Source: Seonamhaeicola sp. ML3
Lineage (GTDB): Bacteria; Bacteroidota; Bacteroidia; Flavobacteriales; Flavobacteriaceae
DNA length: 64,000 nucleotides
Assembly: GCF_023273855.1 (NCBI RefSeq)
Contig: NZ_CP096884.1
Coordinates: 744,001-808,000 of the forward strand
Direction of reading: 5' to 3'
Made by a program: the position numbers and the translations under genes. The notes under the pieces were generated by a model that did not search any database, was not told the DNA's origin, and saw nothing but the letters and a program-made list of their open reading frames with translations. Below, in pieces: positions 51,797-61,485 of this stretch; position 1 is the stretch's first letter, and each line of letters begins with the position of its first letter.

Positions 51797-52723
51797 TTAA
51801 AACAGTGCTCTTAAACCTAGGCTAAAAGTTTGGCCTAACCCTTGGAAATTATGGCCCCTTACAATTTTATTAAAAGACGCCTCTACATTTAACACATCTG
51901 TTAGTTGATATTTCCCACCAAAACCAAAAGCTGTAGAGTTCTGTGCAAAATCATTCCCTAAATCAACCAAAAATACTTGTTGAGTATTAATAAACACAGT
52001 AGACTTAGATGAAGGAAAATAACTTAAAAAAGCACTTAAAGGAACTCCAAGGCTATTATTCGCAAATCTTTCAGTTCTGTTTTCGTTAGCGCTAGCCTCA
52101 GAGCTTTTTTCTCCAAAATTATATTTGAAATCAATCTCGGTAAACAATTGCCAATTATTACCTCCAAATGTTTTATCATAGAAGAATTTAGTTTCCCAAG
52201 CATAACTTCTAAAATCTAAATAAGAATTTATGCCATCAGCCACGGTATCTGCCTTATCCTTAAATACTGGAATATAAAACGAACTTGTAAATGAGAAATT
52301 TGGCACATCTCTAAAAGGTTGAACTCTGATCGAAGGAGCTAGAGTTGTTAAACCAGACCTTCTATCATTTCCATTATCCTTAAAGTCAAAAACTTCAAAA
52401 ACGGATTGTCCTCCTAATGTATTTGACCTTATTTGAAAAATTAAACCAACATTCACTCTAGCATTATCACTTACCCCAGTAAATATCTCCGTTGTATTTG
52501 TAAAAAAACTTTGTCTTGCTATTTTTTGAGATTCACTACCCCCATCTGTTTGCTCAGTTTGAGTGTAGATACTATTAAAGAATTTTATATCCCATTGCCC
52601 TTTCTTTAAAAGCTTAGAGGGCGTATAAGTTTGAATAACACTTCCTTGAGATTCTTCGTCTTCTTGAGCAAAACCAGTAAATGATAGTGCTGTTAATAGT
52701 GCTAATGTTATTGTTTTTTTCAT
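51797..52723 (-). CDS. Outer-membrane beta-barrel protein, transporter-like
   Basis: 308 residues with a signal peptide (MKKTITLALLTALSFTGFAQ). The body is a series of alternating amphipathic strands, and it ends SLGLRALF with terminal Phe, typical for outer-membrane barrels. Segments such as QGSVIQTYTPSKLLKKGQWD and GLGQTFSLGLRA resemble small flavobacterial porin/transporter proteins without a defined substrate. It lies 36 bases beyond the GH113 gene start and 69 bases downstream of the DUF547 gene; the DUF547 gene may be its partner. Confidence 0.65.
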   Translation of the reverse strand: MKKTITLALLTALSFTGFAQEDEESQGSVIQTYTPSKLLKKGQWDIKFFNSIYTQTEQTDGGSESQKIARQSFFTNTTEIFTGVSDNARVNVGLIFQIRSNTLGGQSVFEVFDFKDNGNDRRSGLTTLAPSIRVQPFRDVPNFSFTSSFYIPVFKDKADTVADGINSYLDFRSYAWETKFFYDKTFGGNNWQLFTEIDFKYNFGEKSSEASANENRTERFANNSLGVPLSAFLSYFPSSKSTVFINTQQVFLVDLGNDFAQNSTAFGFGGKYQLTDVLNVEASFNKIVRGHNFQGLGQTFSLGLRALF

Positions 52724-52792
52724 CTTTCTTGTTGATTTTTAGTTTGTAAATTTTATTTCGGAACTATACTGAAATATGTTGTATTAATCTTG

Positions 52793-53503
52793 TTATTGTT
52801 TATTTATTTTCCAATCGTAAGGAAAGTAACTTAGCTTGTATTTCCCTTCTAATTTTTCTGTTCTATATGTATTTATAAAGTCGATTTCGTCGCCTCCATT
52901 CATTGTAAAATCGCCTTTGTACCATTCCATAATCTGAGAAACCTGAACACGTTTTTTCTTTGTATTCACTACTATAAAACTACCATTAATGGCTTTTTTT
53001 GTTTGCGTGTCTAACTGAGCGTTCAAGGTATCTGGCAAGTAAGCCTTATTAATTAATGGTGGACACCCCACAGCCCCACAGACCAAAACAAAATGAAAGC
53101 GTGCATCGTTAAACTGAGCGCGTAAAAGTTTATGCTCTATATCATTAAGGGTAATGTTCTTACCAGCTATATTATGGGTAGTTTTATCAAAAAAGCCACT
53201 ATTATCTAAAGGGGAATTTGTCGGATAATTATCGATAAGTCCTTTAATTACAGATAAATTGTAAGCATTTATCCAAAACGCCTGATAATTTTCAGCATCG
53301 CTTTTTGCTACAGAAATACCTTCAGCAACTTTAAGTACGTCATTTAATTTTGAAGGATCTTTATGTAAAGCATCATAAGCGACCTTGCCATTACTAACAT
53401 AAGTGTTAAAGAACACATCGGCTTTTTCAAAAAAGACATCGATGGATTGGGCACTTCCTGTAACCCAAGTAAAAGCAACTAATAGTATTAATATTTTTTT
53501 CAT
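52793..53503 (-). CDS. DUF547 secreted protein
   Basis: 236 residues. Signal peptide MKKILILLVAFTWVTGSAQ with no lipobox, so periplasmic or secreted. The DUF547 domain carries FWINAYNLSVIKGLID, LNDIEHKLLRAQF and FHFVLVCGAVGCPPL, with the His and Cys pattern also seen in the 44133 protein; that copy is a lipoprotein with a longer linker, so the two are distant paralogues. Enzymatic role unknown. It diverges from the FAD oxidoreductase gene. The 200-base gap between them shows no clear promoter match. Confidence 0.83.
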   Translation of the reverse strand: MKKILILLVAFTWVTGSAQSIDVFFEKADVFFNTYVSNGKVAYDALHKDPSKLNDVLKVAEGISVAKSDAENYQAFWINAYNLSVIKGLIDNYPTNSPLDNSGFFDKTTHNIAGKNITLNDIEHKLLRAQFNDARFHFVLVCGAVGCPPLINKAYLPDTLNAQLDTQTKKAINGSFIVVNTKKKRVQVSQIMEWYKGDFTMNGGDEIDFINTYRTEKLEGKYKLSYFPYDWKINKQ

Positions 53504-53704
53504 TTTTTTCGTTTTAAATTTTCAAAGTAACAACACCTCTGTCGAACGAGATTTTAACTAATTACACATTTTTCAAAAAGATTTCGCCGTCTTAACTAAG
53601 CTCACTTCCTTACAAACTAAAGTTAATTTGAATCGATTCTAATTAACTAAATCACATTAAGTTATTATCTTTATTTACGACCCATAACCAACTAATTTAT
53701 AAAA

Positions 53705-55003
53705 ATGGAACACATTGTCATAATAGGAAACGGCATTTCTGGAGTTACTGCTGCTAGGCATATAAGAAAGCTTTCAGATAAAAAAATAACAATAGTTTCC
53801 GCAGAGACCGATTACTTTTTTTCTCGTACTGCACTCATGTATATTTACATGGGACACATGAAATTCGAACACACCCAACCTTACGAAAAATGGTTCTGGA
53901 AGAAAAACAGAATTGAACTAAAAAAAGGGTACGTAAAGCAAATAGAAACTACTACTAAAACACTTCATTTTGCTGAAGGCGACACCTTAAATTACGATAA
54001 ATTAATAATCGCTACAGGAAGCAAACCCAATAAATTTGGATGGCCCGGACAGGATTTGGATGGTGTTACAGGCATGTATCATAAGCAAGATCTAGAAAAT
54101 CTGGAAAGGTACGCGCCAAACAACAAAGTGTGTAAAAGAGGTGTAATTGTTGGTGGCGGATTAATAGGTATAGAATTGGCAGAGATGTTAAGTTCCAGAG
54201 GCATCCCTGTTACCTTCTTAGTGCGCGAAAACAGCTTTTGGAATGGTGTTTTACCCGAAGGTGAAAGCGCTATGATTAACAGACATATTAAAAACCACCA
54301 TATAGACTTACGCTTGGGGGTTAACCTCAAAGAAATTAAGGCCGATGAAAACGGTAAAGCTAAATCTATAGTTATTGCAGAAACTGGCGAAGAAATACCT
54401 TGTGATGTTGTGGGATTGACCGCTGGGGTATCACCCAACATTGGTTTTATAAAAGATTCTGAAATTGAAACTGGTAGAGGTGTTAAGGTAAACCGCTATT
54501 TAGAAACCAACATTCCTGATGTCTATGCCATTGGCGATTGTGCCGAACAACATGAAGGCATTGACCAACGTAGACCCATTGAAGCGGTTTGGTACACAGG
54601 AAGAATGATGGGAGAAACTGTAGCTCAAACCATTTGTGGTAATCGCATTGCCTACAAACCCGGACATTGGTTTAATTCGGCTAAATTTTTCGATATAGAA
54701 TACCAAACCTATGGTTGGGTGTTTTCGAAACCTAGAGAAAACGAAGCACATTTTCATTGGAAACATAAAGACGACACCAAATGCATCACGGTATGTTACG
54801 ACACCAGAAGTAATAAATTCTTGGGCATTAACACCTTTGGTATACGCATGCGCCATGAAGTTTTCGATAAGTGGCTCACAGAAGAACGTGACGTAGATTT
54901 TGTAATGCAAAATTTGGCTAAGGCAAATTTTGACCCCGAGTTCTTCAAGCATTACGAAACAGACATTTTAAACGCATTTAAAAACAATCTTATTACAGCA
55001 TAA
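53705..55003 (+). CDS. FAD-dependent NAD(P)-disulfide-type oxidoreductase
   Basis: Two-dinucleotide-fold flavoprotein of 432 residues. The FAD motif VIIGNGISGVTAARHI is at the N-terminus, the second Rossmann motif GVIVGGGLIGIELAEML near residue 150, and the FAD C-terminal Asp motif IPDVYAIGDCAE near residue 275. The layout resembles nitrite reductase large-subunit-like and ferredoxin reductases. No redox-active CxxxxC is seen near the FAD motif. It is followed after one base by a membrane polyferredoxin, so the pair probably moves electrons between NAD(P)H and a membrane iron-sulfur protein. The acceptor is unknown. Confidence 0.82.
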   Translation: MEHIVIIGNGISGVTAARHIRKLSDKKITIVSAETDYFFSRTALMYIYMGHMKFEHTQPYEKWFWKKNRIELKKGYVKQIETTTKTLHFAEGDTLNYDKLIIATGSKPNKFGWPGQDLDGVTGMYHKQDLENLERYAPNNKVCKRGVIVGGGLIGIELAEMLSSRGIPVTFLVRENSFWNGVLPEGESAMINRHIKNHHIDLRLGVNLKEIKADENGKAKSIVIAETGEEIPCDVVGLTAGVSPNIGFIKDSEIETGRGVKVNRYLETNIPDVYAIGDCAEQHEGIDQRRPIEAVWYTGRMMGETVAQTICGNRIAYKPGHWFNSAKFFDIEYQTYGWVFSKPRENEAHFHWKHKDDTKCITVCYDTRSNKFLGINTFGIRMRHEVFDKWLTEERDVDFVMQNLAKANFDPEFFKHYETDILNAFKNNLITA

Positions 55004-55004
55004 C

Positions 55005-56597
55005 ATGGCAACTATACAACGTAACATGTCTCTTACGGGAGATGCTTCAGACTATTTAAACCCTTTGCAAAAACTAGGCACCATAATAGGTTTAGGTGGC
55101 TTGGGCATATTAACATATTCACTTTTTGGCAATCTTGAAAACAAAGCGCTTTGGCTTACAATAGCCCTTGTTGCCCTAGCTGGTGGCATTCTTTTGTTTT
55201 CGAAAGGTTTGTATAATGACAAACTAAAAGGTATTAAAAACCACGGTGTTTGGTTTAAAAGTATTTCCAGCAGAGGTTTTTGGGGATGGGTAGCAGGTAT
55301 TTCTTTAACAGGTTTTTATGTAATCCTCTACTTTTATGAAGGTCTTTTAGGCGCAAACCCAAATGGAAACACGGGACTCATAGTACTTTTTGACCCTTTG
55401 AGTATATTTTTAAGCGGTAATCCTGCCAGCCAATGGTTTGTTTATGGTACACTTTATACTGTTGCCATATTAGCTTTCGGCATCAAATTTATCTGGAAGT
55501 ATAAACATAACCGCTACGAACAATTACGAACTGTAAGCGTTATGTTTTTTCAAACTGCTTTTGCCTTTATTATTCCGGAGTTAATGGCAAGATTAAATAG
55601 CGATACATTTTCACTACCCTATAATGATTTAAAGAACATGTGGCCATTAAACTATTATGCTTTCGATGGCTGGCGTGTTGATCAGTTTATTAATGCGGGC
55701 AATATAGGTTTGGCATTTTTAATCTTTGGGATACTCACTGTATTTGTAATCTCTCCGTTTTTAACTTATAAGTACGGAAAACGTTGGTACTGCTCTTGGG
55801 TGTGTGGATGTGGTGGCTTAGCTGAAACAGCCGGAGACTCTTTCAGGCAATTAAGCGACAAAAGTGTATTTGCATGGAAAGTAGAACGCTGGGTAATCCA
55901 CTCTGTTCTTGTGTTTTCGGTGGTGATGACTACAGCGGTAATTAGCACCTATTTAGGTTACGACTCCGAAAAATACTGGTTAACAAAGGATAAGTTTTTA
56001 ATTGGTGTCGCTGTATTTTTAGGTTTACTATTTGCAGTAATCTGGTACTTTAAAAAAGAAGAGTTGAAAAAGGATGCGCGTTATGGCGCGATTGGATATT
56101 TAGTTATTGTACTAGCGTTAGTTGGAATACACTATTTCTCTGGTACTGCTAACAATAAAATATTCATTTTTGAAGCTGCTGGCCTGCGTAGTTTTTACGG
56201 TTTCTTAATAGGCTCTATATTTTCTGGGGTTATAGGTACAGGCTTTTATCCTATTCTTGGCAACCGTGTGTGGTGCCGAATGGGCTGTCCAATGGCGGGT
56301 ATTTTAGGCCTCCAACAGCGTTTGTTCTCGAAGTTTAGAATAACAACAAATGGCGGACAATGTATTTCCTGCGGTAATTGTTCTACATATTGCGAAATGG
56401 GTATAGATGTACGTTCGTATGCTCAAAAGGGAGAAAATATAGTAAGAGCTAGTTGTGTAGGCTGTGGAATATGTTCTGCGGTTTGCCCAAGAGGTGTTTT
56501 AAAGTTAGAAAACGGTCCTTTAGAAGGCAGAATAGATGCAAACCAAGTACTTTTAGGCAATGATGTGGATTTAATGGATTTGGTAAACAAAAAGTAA
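55005..56597 (+). CDS. Membrane polyferredoxin (NapH/NosR-like 4Fe-4S protein)
   Basis: 530 residues with around eight hydrophobic helices and a C-terminal iron-sulfur region. Cys-rich blocks are CSWVCGCGG (about residue 263), WCRMGCPMAG (about 423), and two ferredoxin motifs near 450-490: CISCGNCSTYCEMG and CVGCGICSAVCPRG. This is the signature of membrane-bound polyferredoxins that receive electrons from quinol or a flavoprotein. One base separates it from the FAD oxidoreductase gene, which is a plausible partner. The final electron acceptor cannot be read. Confidence 0.83.
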   Translation: MATIQRNMSLTGDASDYLNPLQKLGTIIGLGGLGILTYSLFGNLENKALWLTIALVALAGGILLFSKGLYNDKLKGIKNHGVWFKSISSRGFWGWVAGISLTGFYVILYFYEGLLGANPNGNTGLIVLFDPLSIFLSGNPASQWFVYGTLYTVAILAFGIKFIWKYKHNRYEQLRTVSVMFFQTAFAFIIPELMARLNSDTFSLPYNDLKNMWPLNYYAFDGWRVDQFINAGNIGLAFLIFGILTVFVISPFLTYKYGKRWYCSWVCGCGGLAETAGDSFRQLSDKSVFAWKVERWVIHSVLVFSVVMTTAVISTYLGYDSEKYWLTKDKFLIGVAVFLGLLFAVIWYFKKEELKKDARYGAIGYLVIVLALVGIHYFSGTANNKIFIFEAAGLRSFYGFLIGSIFSGVIGTGFYPILGNRVWCRMGCPMAGILGLQQRLFSKFRITTNGGQCISCGNCSTYCEMGIDVRSYAQKGENIVRASCVGCGICSAVCPRGVLKLENGPLEGRIDANQVLLGNDVDLMDLVNKK

Positions 56598-56668
56598 AAC
56601 ATATTGTTTTTACCTTTAATTTGAACAACCTCATCACTTATTGTATTTTTGCAACCTAAGAAATAGTC

Positions 56669-57358
56669 ATGCCCAAAATTAAGGTTATTATCCCAGCTTA
56701 TAACGAAGCTGATTCTATCGCTTATGTTATAAAGGATATTCCGAAATTAGTTAACGAAATTATTGTTGTTAGTAACAATTCCACAGATGATACCGAAATT
56801 AATGCGCGTAATGCTGGGGCTACGGTTTTAACTGAAAAACGTAAAGGATATGGCTATGCTTGCTTAAAAGGCATGGATTATATTGCGAATCAATCTGACC
56901 AGCCAGATATTATCGTTTTCCTAGACGGGGATTACTCAGATTTCCCCGAAGAACTAACGCAAATAGTTTCACCTATTATAGACGATGATTTCGACTTTGT
57001 AATTGGTGCAAGGGTAAAACAACTAAGGGAAGCTGGCTCAATGACCTTTCCTCAAATTTTCGGGAATTGGCTCGCTACTTTTCTTATGAAACTTATGTTC
57101 GGATCAAAGTTTACAGATTTAGGCCCATTTAGAGCTATTAAATACAATAAGCTCCTAGCCCTTGAAATGGAAGACAAAACCTATGGCTGGACCGTAGAAA
57201 TGCAGTTAAAAGCATTGAAGAAAAAACTGCGTTATAAGGAAGTCCCCGTGAACTACAGAAACCGAATTGGTGTCTCTAAAGTTTCAGGTACCGTAAAAGG
57301 TGCTATATTTGCAGGCATAAAAATATTGGGTTGGATCTTTAAATACAGCTTTAAATAA
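56669..57358 (+). CDS. Family-2 glycosyltransferase (dolichyl-phosphate mannosyltransferase-like)
   Basis: 229 residues, GT-A fold. IKVIIPAYNEADSIAYVI begins the domain, NEIIVVSNNSTDDTE carries the first Asp, and IIVFLDGDYSDFPEE gives the DxD-type metal site. FTDLGPFRAIKY and YGWTVEMQLKALKK are typical of polyprenyl-phosphate sugar transferases. One long hydrophobic stretch near the C-terminus could be membrane-associated. Its stop overlaps the next gene by one base (ATGA-like coupling). Confidence 0.85.
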   Translation: MPKIKVIIPAYNEADSIAYVIKDIPKLVNEIIVVSNNSTDDTEINARNAGATVLTEKRKGYGYACLKGMDYIANQSDQPDIIVFLDGDYSDFPEELTQIVSPIIDDDFDFVIGARVKQLREAGSMTFPQIFGNWLATFLMKLMFGSKFTDLGPFRAIKYNKLLALEMEDKTYGWTVEMQLKALKKKLRYKEVPVNYRNRIGVSKVSGTVKGAIFAGIKILGWIFKYSFK

Positions 57359-58845
57359 TGATTATAGAAACTATCGTTATTGTTATCTACTCTTTGGCAA
57401 TTTTGCTGATTTTCTTGTATGCTCTGGCACAATTGAATTTATTGTTCAATTATGTGTCTGCTAAACGAAAAGATAACGACCCTAAATTCGATTTAGATAA
57501 GCCCGAGGAAGTTCCCTTTGTAACTATACAGTTACCTGTATATAACGAAATGTACGTTATGGAACGTTTGTTGGATAACATTGCTAAAATAGATTATCCA
57601 ACAAACAAATTGGAGATTCAAGTACTTGACGACTCTACCGATGAAACGGTTAAATCAACCGCAGCTCATATAAGCGAACTCCAAAAAACGGGACTCGATA
57701 TTAAACACATTACTAGAGTAAATAGGGTTGGCTTTAAAGCTGGCGCTCTAAAAGAAGGGTTAGAAATAGCAAAAGGCGAATTTATTGCCATCTTCGACTC
57801 CGATTTTTTACCAAAACCAGATTGGTTAAAATTAACGGTTCCTTATTTTAAAAATGAAGCCATAGGTGTGGTTCAAACACGCTGGGGTCATATCAATAGA
57901 AATTACTCTTTACTCACAAAAATACAAGCTTTCGCCTTAGATGCTCATTTTACGCTCGAACAAGTTGGGCGAAACAGTAAAGGTCATTTTATCAATTTTA
58001 ATGGCACGGCTGGTATTTGGCGAAAACAATGTATTATAGACGCTGGGAACTGGGAAGGAGATACCCTAACAGAAGATTTAGACCTTAGCTACAGAGCACA
58101 GCTAAAAAACTGGAAATTCAAGTATCTCGAGAATGTGGAAACACCTGCAGAATTACCCGTGGTTATAAGCGCTGCACGCTCTCAACAATTTAGATGGAAC
58201 AAAGGCGGTGCCGAGAATTTTAGAAAAATGCTATGGCGCGTTATTAAGAGCAAAAATATTTCGGCTAAAACCAAAGTACATGGATTATTGCATTTGCTTA
58301 ACAGTACTATGTTTTTAAATATTCTCGTTGTTGCGGTTTTAAGTATCCCAATGCTGTACATAAAAAATGAATATGCCCATTTAAAAGATTACTTCTTAGT
58401 CATGAGTTTCTTTGTTATGAGTACGGTGATATTCTTTATATGCTATTGGGTGATGTACAAAAATATTTATGGAAGAGGCATTAAAAACTTCTTTGGTTAT
58501 ATTGGCATGTTTTTCATGTTTTTCTCCATTGCTATGGGATTCTCACTCCACAACTCAATTGCTGTTTTAGAAGGACATCTTGGAAAAAAGAGCGCCTTTA
58601 TCCGTACGCCTAAATTCAATATTAATAATCTTAAAGATTCTTGGAAAAGCAATAAGTATATTAAAAAGAAACCTTCAATTCATGTTATTTTCGAAGGGGC
58701 ACTTATGCTTTATTTTGGTTTTGGTATGTATAGTGCTTTTATAGTTGGTGATCAAGGGGGAGATTTTGGTTTGTTTCCTTTTCACGCCATGTTATTTGCA
58801 GGTTTTGGGTATGTATTCTTTAAATCGCTTGCACCTCGAGTTTAA
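57358..58845 (+). CDS. Membrane family-2 glycosyltransferase, cellulose synthase-like
   Basis: 495 residues. An N-terminal membrane helix (about 5-28) is followed by a GT-A domain: VTIQLPVYNEMYVMERLL, LEIQVLDDSTDET, IAIFDSDFLP (metal-site DxD), EDLDLSYRAQ (catalytic TED-like) and QQFRWNKGGAENF (QxxRW). Four or more C-terminal helices follow. This is the processive BcsA/beta-mannan-glucan type. It may polymerise or transfer a sugar to a lipid. Coupled to the preceding glycosyltransferase; whether both belong to the redox pair upstream is unclear. Confidence 0.85.
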   Translation: MIIETIVIVIYSLAILLIFLYALAQLNLLFNYVSAKRKDNDPKFDLDKPEEVPFVTIQLPVYNEMYVMERLLDNIAKIDYPTNKLEIQVLDDSTDETVKSTAAHISELQKTGLDIKHITRVNRVGFKAGALKEGLEIAKGEFIAIFDSDFLPKPDWLKLTVPYFKNEAIGVVQTRWGHINRNYSLLTKIQAFALDAHFTLEQVGRNSKGHFINFNGTAGIWRKQCIIDAGNWEGDTLTEDLDLSYRAQLKNWKFKYLENVETPAELPVVISAARSQQFRWNKGGAENFRKMLWRVIKSKNISAKTKVHGLLHLLNSTMFLNILVVAVLSIPMLYIKNEYAHLKDYFLVMSFFVMSTVIFFICYWVMYKNIYGRGIKNFFGYIGMFFMFFSIAMGFSLHNSIAVLEGHLGKKSAFIRTPKFNINNLKDSWKSNKYIKKKPSIHVIFEGALMLYFGFGMYSAFIVGDQGGDFGLFPFHAMLFAGFGYVFFKSLAPRV

Positions 58846-58864
58846 ATACGTTTTTAAGTTTAGA

Positions 58865-59380
58865 CTATCCCTCCTTTGTAGCCTCAATCAAATTGTTCAA
58901 GTATAGTGTTGCTTCGGGTGTATTTTCTTCTGGAGACCAACTTGCAAATCCTTTGTCTTGCTTTTTAACATAAGGGCCAGGTTTTACCTCAAACAAAACT
59001 GTATCCGCTTCTAAGGCATAGAAAGCATGAATAACATGTGGCTCTATATCTACCCCAAAAACCTCTGAACCAGCATATAACTTATGATGGGATGTGATTT
59101 CTCCTTCTGTATTAAATGCCATAAAACAAATGCCACCTTGTAATACAATTATGGATTCTGCTTTTTGATCCATTTCATGACTATGAGGTCTTATATAGCT
59201 ACCTGGTTGCACAACATTAATCATTCTATGTAAAGTATCTGATGCTTCTTTATGTAGTGGTGAAATAATACGTTTACGGGGACTTTGCCTAGAAAGTTCG
59301 ATGGCAGTTTCAACTATATTGTTTTGAATAAGTGTAATATCTGTTTTGGGCGGATTAGTTGCTAAAGGAAAATTGGACAC
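58865..59380 (-). CDS. WbuC family cupin metalloprotein
   Basis: 171 residues, cupin fold. Metal ligands lie in YIRPHSHEMDQKAESIIVLQG (residues about 71-91, His-x-His and later Glu) and in the second cupin motif with EPHVIHAFYALE. WbuC proteins are found beside O-antigen and polysaccharide genes, function unproven. The start is GTG at 59380; no in-frame ATG occurs nearby. A TACATTTG -7 match is at 59414-59407, minus strand. It convergently faces the two glycosyltransferases. Confidence 0.8.
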   Translation of the reverse strand: MSNFPLATNPPKTDITLIQNNIVETAIELSRQSPRKRIISPLHKEASDTLHRMINVVQPGSYIRPHSHEMDQKAESIIVLQGGICFMAFNTEGEITSHHKLYAGSEVFGVDIEPHVIHAFYALEADTVLFEVKPGPYVKKQDKGFASWSPEENTPEATLYLNNLIEATKEG

Positions 59381-59448
59381 GGTAGCGCATGTTTTAGGTT
59401 ACGCTACAAATGTAGTGTATTCTCAAAAACATAAGGCCGGCAAAAACC

Positions 59449-59859
59449 CTAATCAATAATCTTAAGTTCGCCAGACATCATTTTATGGTATTTACAAACA
59501 TAATACAATACATCTGGCGCATCTTTTGGTACAGTAAATAAAAGTTCTGAATCATTAGCGCCGTTATTGGTTACACCTTCATCAAAAGTACTCACAGCAC
59601 CTTGAATCTTTTCTGTTTTTATGAAGAATGGGTGTCCAAAAGCTTTTACAATAAATTTATAAGTCTCTCCTCGTTTTAAGGTTAAGGTTGGATTCTCAGC
59701 TTTTGGAAAATCGGCTGCCTCTATAGTATATTCTTTGTTGGTTAAAGCATCAACTGTGTAAACAGCAATAGGTTCTTTGGGCTTCTTATCACCACAACTT
59801 AAGATTAAAATTGAAGATAACGTAATGGCTAAGGAAAGTACTCTAAAAAGCTGTTTCAT
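59449..59859 (-). CDS. Cupredoxin-like lipoprotein
   Basis: 136 residues. MKQLFRVLSLAITLSSILILSCGD is a lipoprotein signal with lipobox LILSC. The mature domain is beta-rich with candidate type 1 copper ligands H76 (FGHPFF), C122, H125 and M128 (VCKYHKMMSG), the C-x2-H-x2-M spacing of amicyanin. Likely an envelope electron carrier or copper-binding protein; the redox partner is unknown. The 237 bases upstream, to the transhydrogenase genes, hold only a terminator near 60041-60073. Confidence 0.75.
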   Translation of the reverse strand: MKQLFRVLSLAITLSSILILSCGDKKPKEPIAVYTVDALTNKEYTIEAADFPKAENPTLTLKRGETYKFIVKAFGHPFFIKTEKIQGAVSTFDEGVTNNGANDSELLFTVPKDAPDVLYYVCKYHKMMSGELKIID

Positions 59860-60040
59860 TTCTATTGGTTTTCAACAAATTAAGAATTTATTGAATTCCA
59901 ATCAATTTACTACAACATTATTACCAAGTTCATTTTTTTGAATATCATCTTTTTATAGATAGCGAAAATTAAATATACATTTTCATCAATTTCGCAAACT
60001 GTTTTTCTTTTAGTATTCGATACAATTGGCAATGGAGTCA

Positions 60041-60073
60041 AAAAAAAGCCCTCTTCAAAATCGAAAAGGGCTT
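60041..60073 (-). terminator. Terminator after the transhydrogenase operon
   Basis: AAGCCCT (60047-60053) and AGGGCTT (60067-60073) pair; on the minus strand the arm is followed by seven T. It lies 24 bases beyond the pntB stop. Confidence 0.75.
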
Positions 60074-60096
60074 CTAATTTTTATTAAAAAAGTGAA

Positions 60097-61485
60097 CTAC
60101 ATACCTTTTAACTCAGACACCAAATCGGTGAGAGCTGCTTTGGCATCTCCAAACAACATAGATGTTTTAGAATTGTAAAATAATTCGTTTTCAATACCAG
60201 CATAACCAGCCTTCATACTTCGCTTATTAACTACTATATGTTTAGCATTCTCCACATCTAGAATTGGCATACCGTAAATTGGACTCGACGAATCGTTATG
60301 TGCTGCAGGGTTTACAACATCATTAGCACCAACAACTAATACCACATCGGCGTTAGTAAACTGAGGATTAATATCATCCATTTCAACTAACATGTCGTAT
60401 TCTACATTAGACTCGGCAAGTAGCACATTCATATGCCCAGGCATACGTCCTGCAACAGGATGTATGGCATACTTTACGTTAACTCCTTTACCTGTTAAAA
60501 TCTCTTCTAACTCATGAATAACATGTTGTGCCTGTGCAACCGCTAATCCGTATCCAGGAACAATAATAACATTGCTTGCATAATTCATCATTATTGCGGT
60601 ATCACTAGCAGTAGTTGTTTTTATCGAACCAAGTGTTTTATTAGCGCCTTCTGGTCCACCACTAGCTGTAAATGAACCAAAAATTACAGATGCTAAAGTT
60701 CTATTCATCGCTTTACACATGGCTACGGTTAAAATAATACCTGCAGAACCTACTAATATACCACCAACCAACATAACCATATTATCATATAGTACACCCG
60801 TAATGGCTGCAGCAATACCTGTTAAGGAATTCAATAACGAAATTACCACAGGCATATCGGCACCACCAATGGGCATTACAAATAAAATACCGTAAACTAA
60901 ACCGCCAACTAATAAAGCATACAAAAACACAGGTGTATCTACACCAACTGCTGTCATATATCCCGCTAAACCAACCACGACTATTATGAATAAGTTATTT
61001 ACTATGTTGTACTGAGGTATCTTTATAACGCTCTTCACCTTACCATTTAGCTTTCCCCAAGCCATTAAACTACCTGAGAATGTTATAGCTCCAATAATTA
61101 CTGCCGCTAAAACTGTAGCTACCATAGAAGCACTAGTCGTTGAAATGTCTGTGTTTCCAAACTCTACAATACCGATAAGGGCAGCACTTGCGCCACCAAA
61201 ACCATTAAACAACGATACTAATTCTGGCATTTTGGTCATCTCTACCTTTACCGCAATGAGCCAACCAATAATGGCTCCCACTGCAATAGCAATCCCTATC
61301 AAAACATAAATGATGGTGGGTACTTCTAAATCATGTATAAAAATAGTCCCTACTATGGCCAGCCCCATACCTCCTGCTGCAATTAAGTTACCAGATTTAG
61401 CAGAATCGGGATGCCCTAGTTTTTTTAAGCCAACAATAAACGTAACTGTGGCTATTAGATATATTATACTTAGTGTTACACTCAT
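60097..61485 (-). CDS. pntB: NAD(P) transhydrogenase subunit beta
   Basis: NADP-binding and membrane part of the proton-translocating transhydrogenase, which makes NADPH from NADH using the proton gradient. The first two thirds are about nine hydrophobic helices; the C-terminal domain III is a Rossmann fold with PGYGLAVAQAQHVIHEL and AIHPVAGRMPGHMNVLLAES, followed by VVLVVGANDVVNPAA. 462 residues, full length. Its start overlaps the end of the small alpha-2 subunit gene by one base. Confidence 0.95.
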   Translation of the reverse strand: MSVTLSIIYLIATVTFIVGLKKLGHPDSAKSGNLIAAGGMGLAIVGTIFIHDLEVPTIIYVLIGIAIAVGAIIGWLIAVKVEMTKMPELVSLFNGFGGASAALIGIVEFGNTDISTTSASMVATVLAAVIIGAITFSGSLMAWGKLNGKVKSVIKIPQYNIVNNLFIIVVVGLAGYMTAVGVDTPVFLYALLVGGLVYGILFVMPIGGADMPVVISLLNSLTGIAAAITGVLYDNMVMLVGGILVGSAGIILTVAMCKAMNRTLASVIFGSFTASGGPEGANKTLGSIKTTTASDTAIMMNYASNVIIVPGYGLAVAQAQHVIHELEEILTGKGVNVKYAIHPVAGRMPGHMNVLLAESNVEYDMLVEMDDINPQFTNADVVLVVGANDVVNPAAHNDSSSPIYGMPILDVENAKHIVVNKRSMKAGYAGIENELFYNSKTSMLFGDAKAALTDLVSELKGM

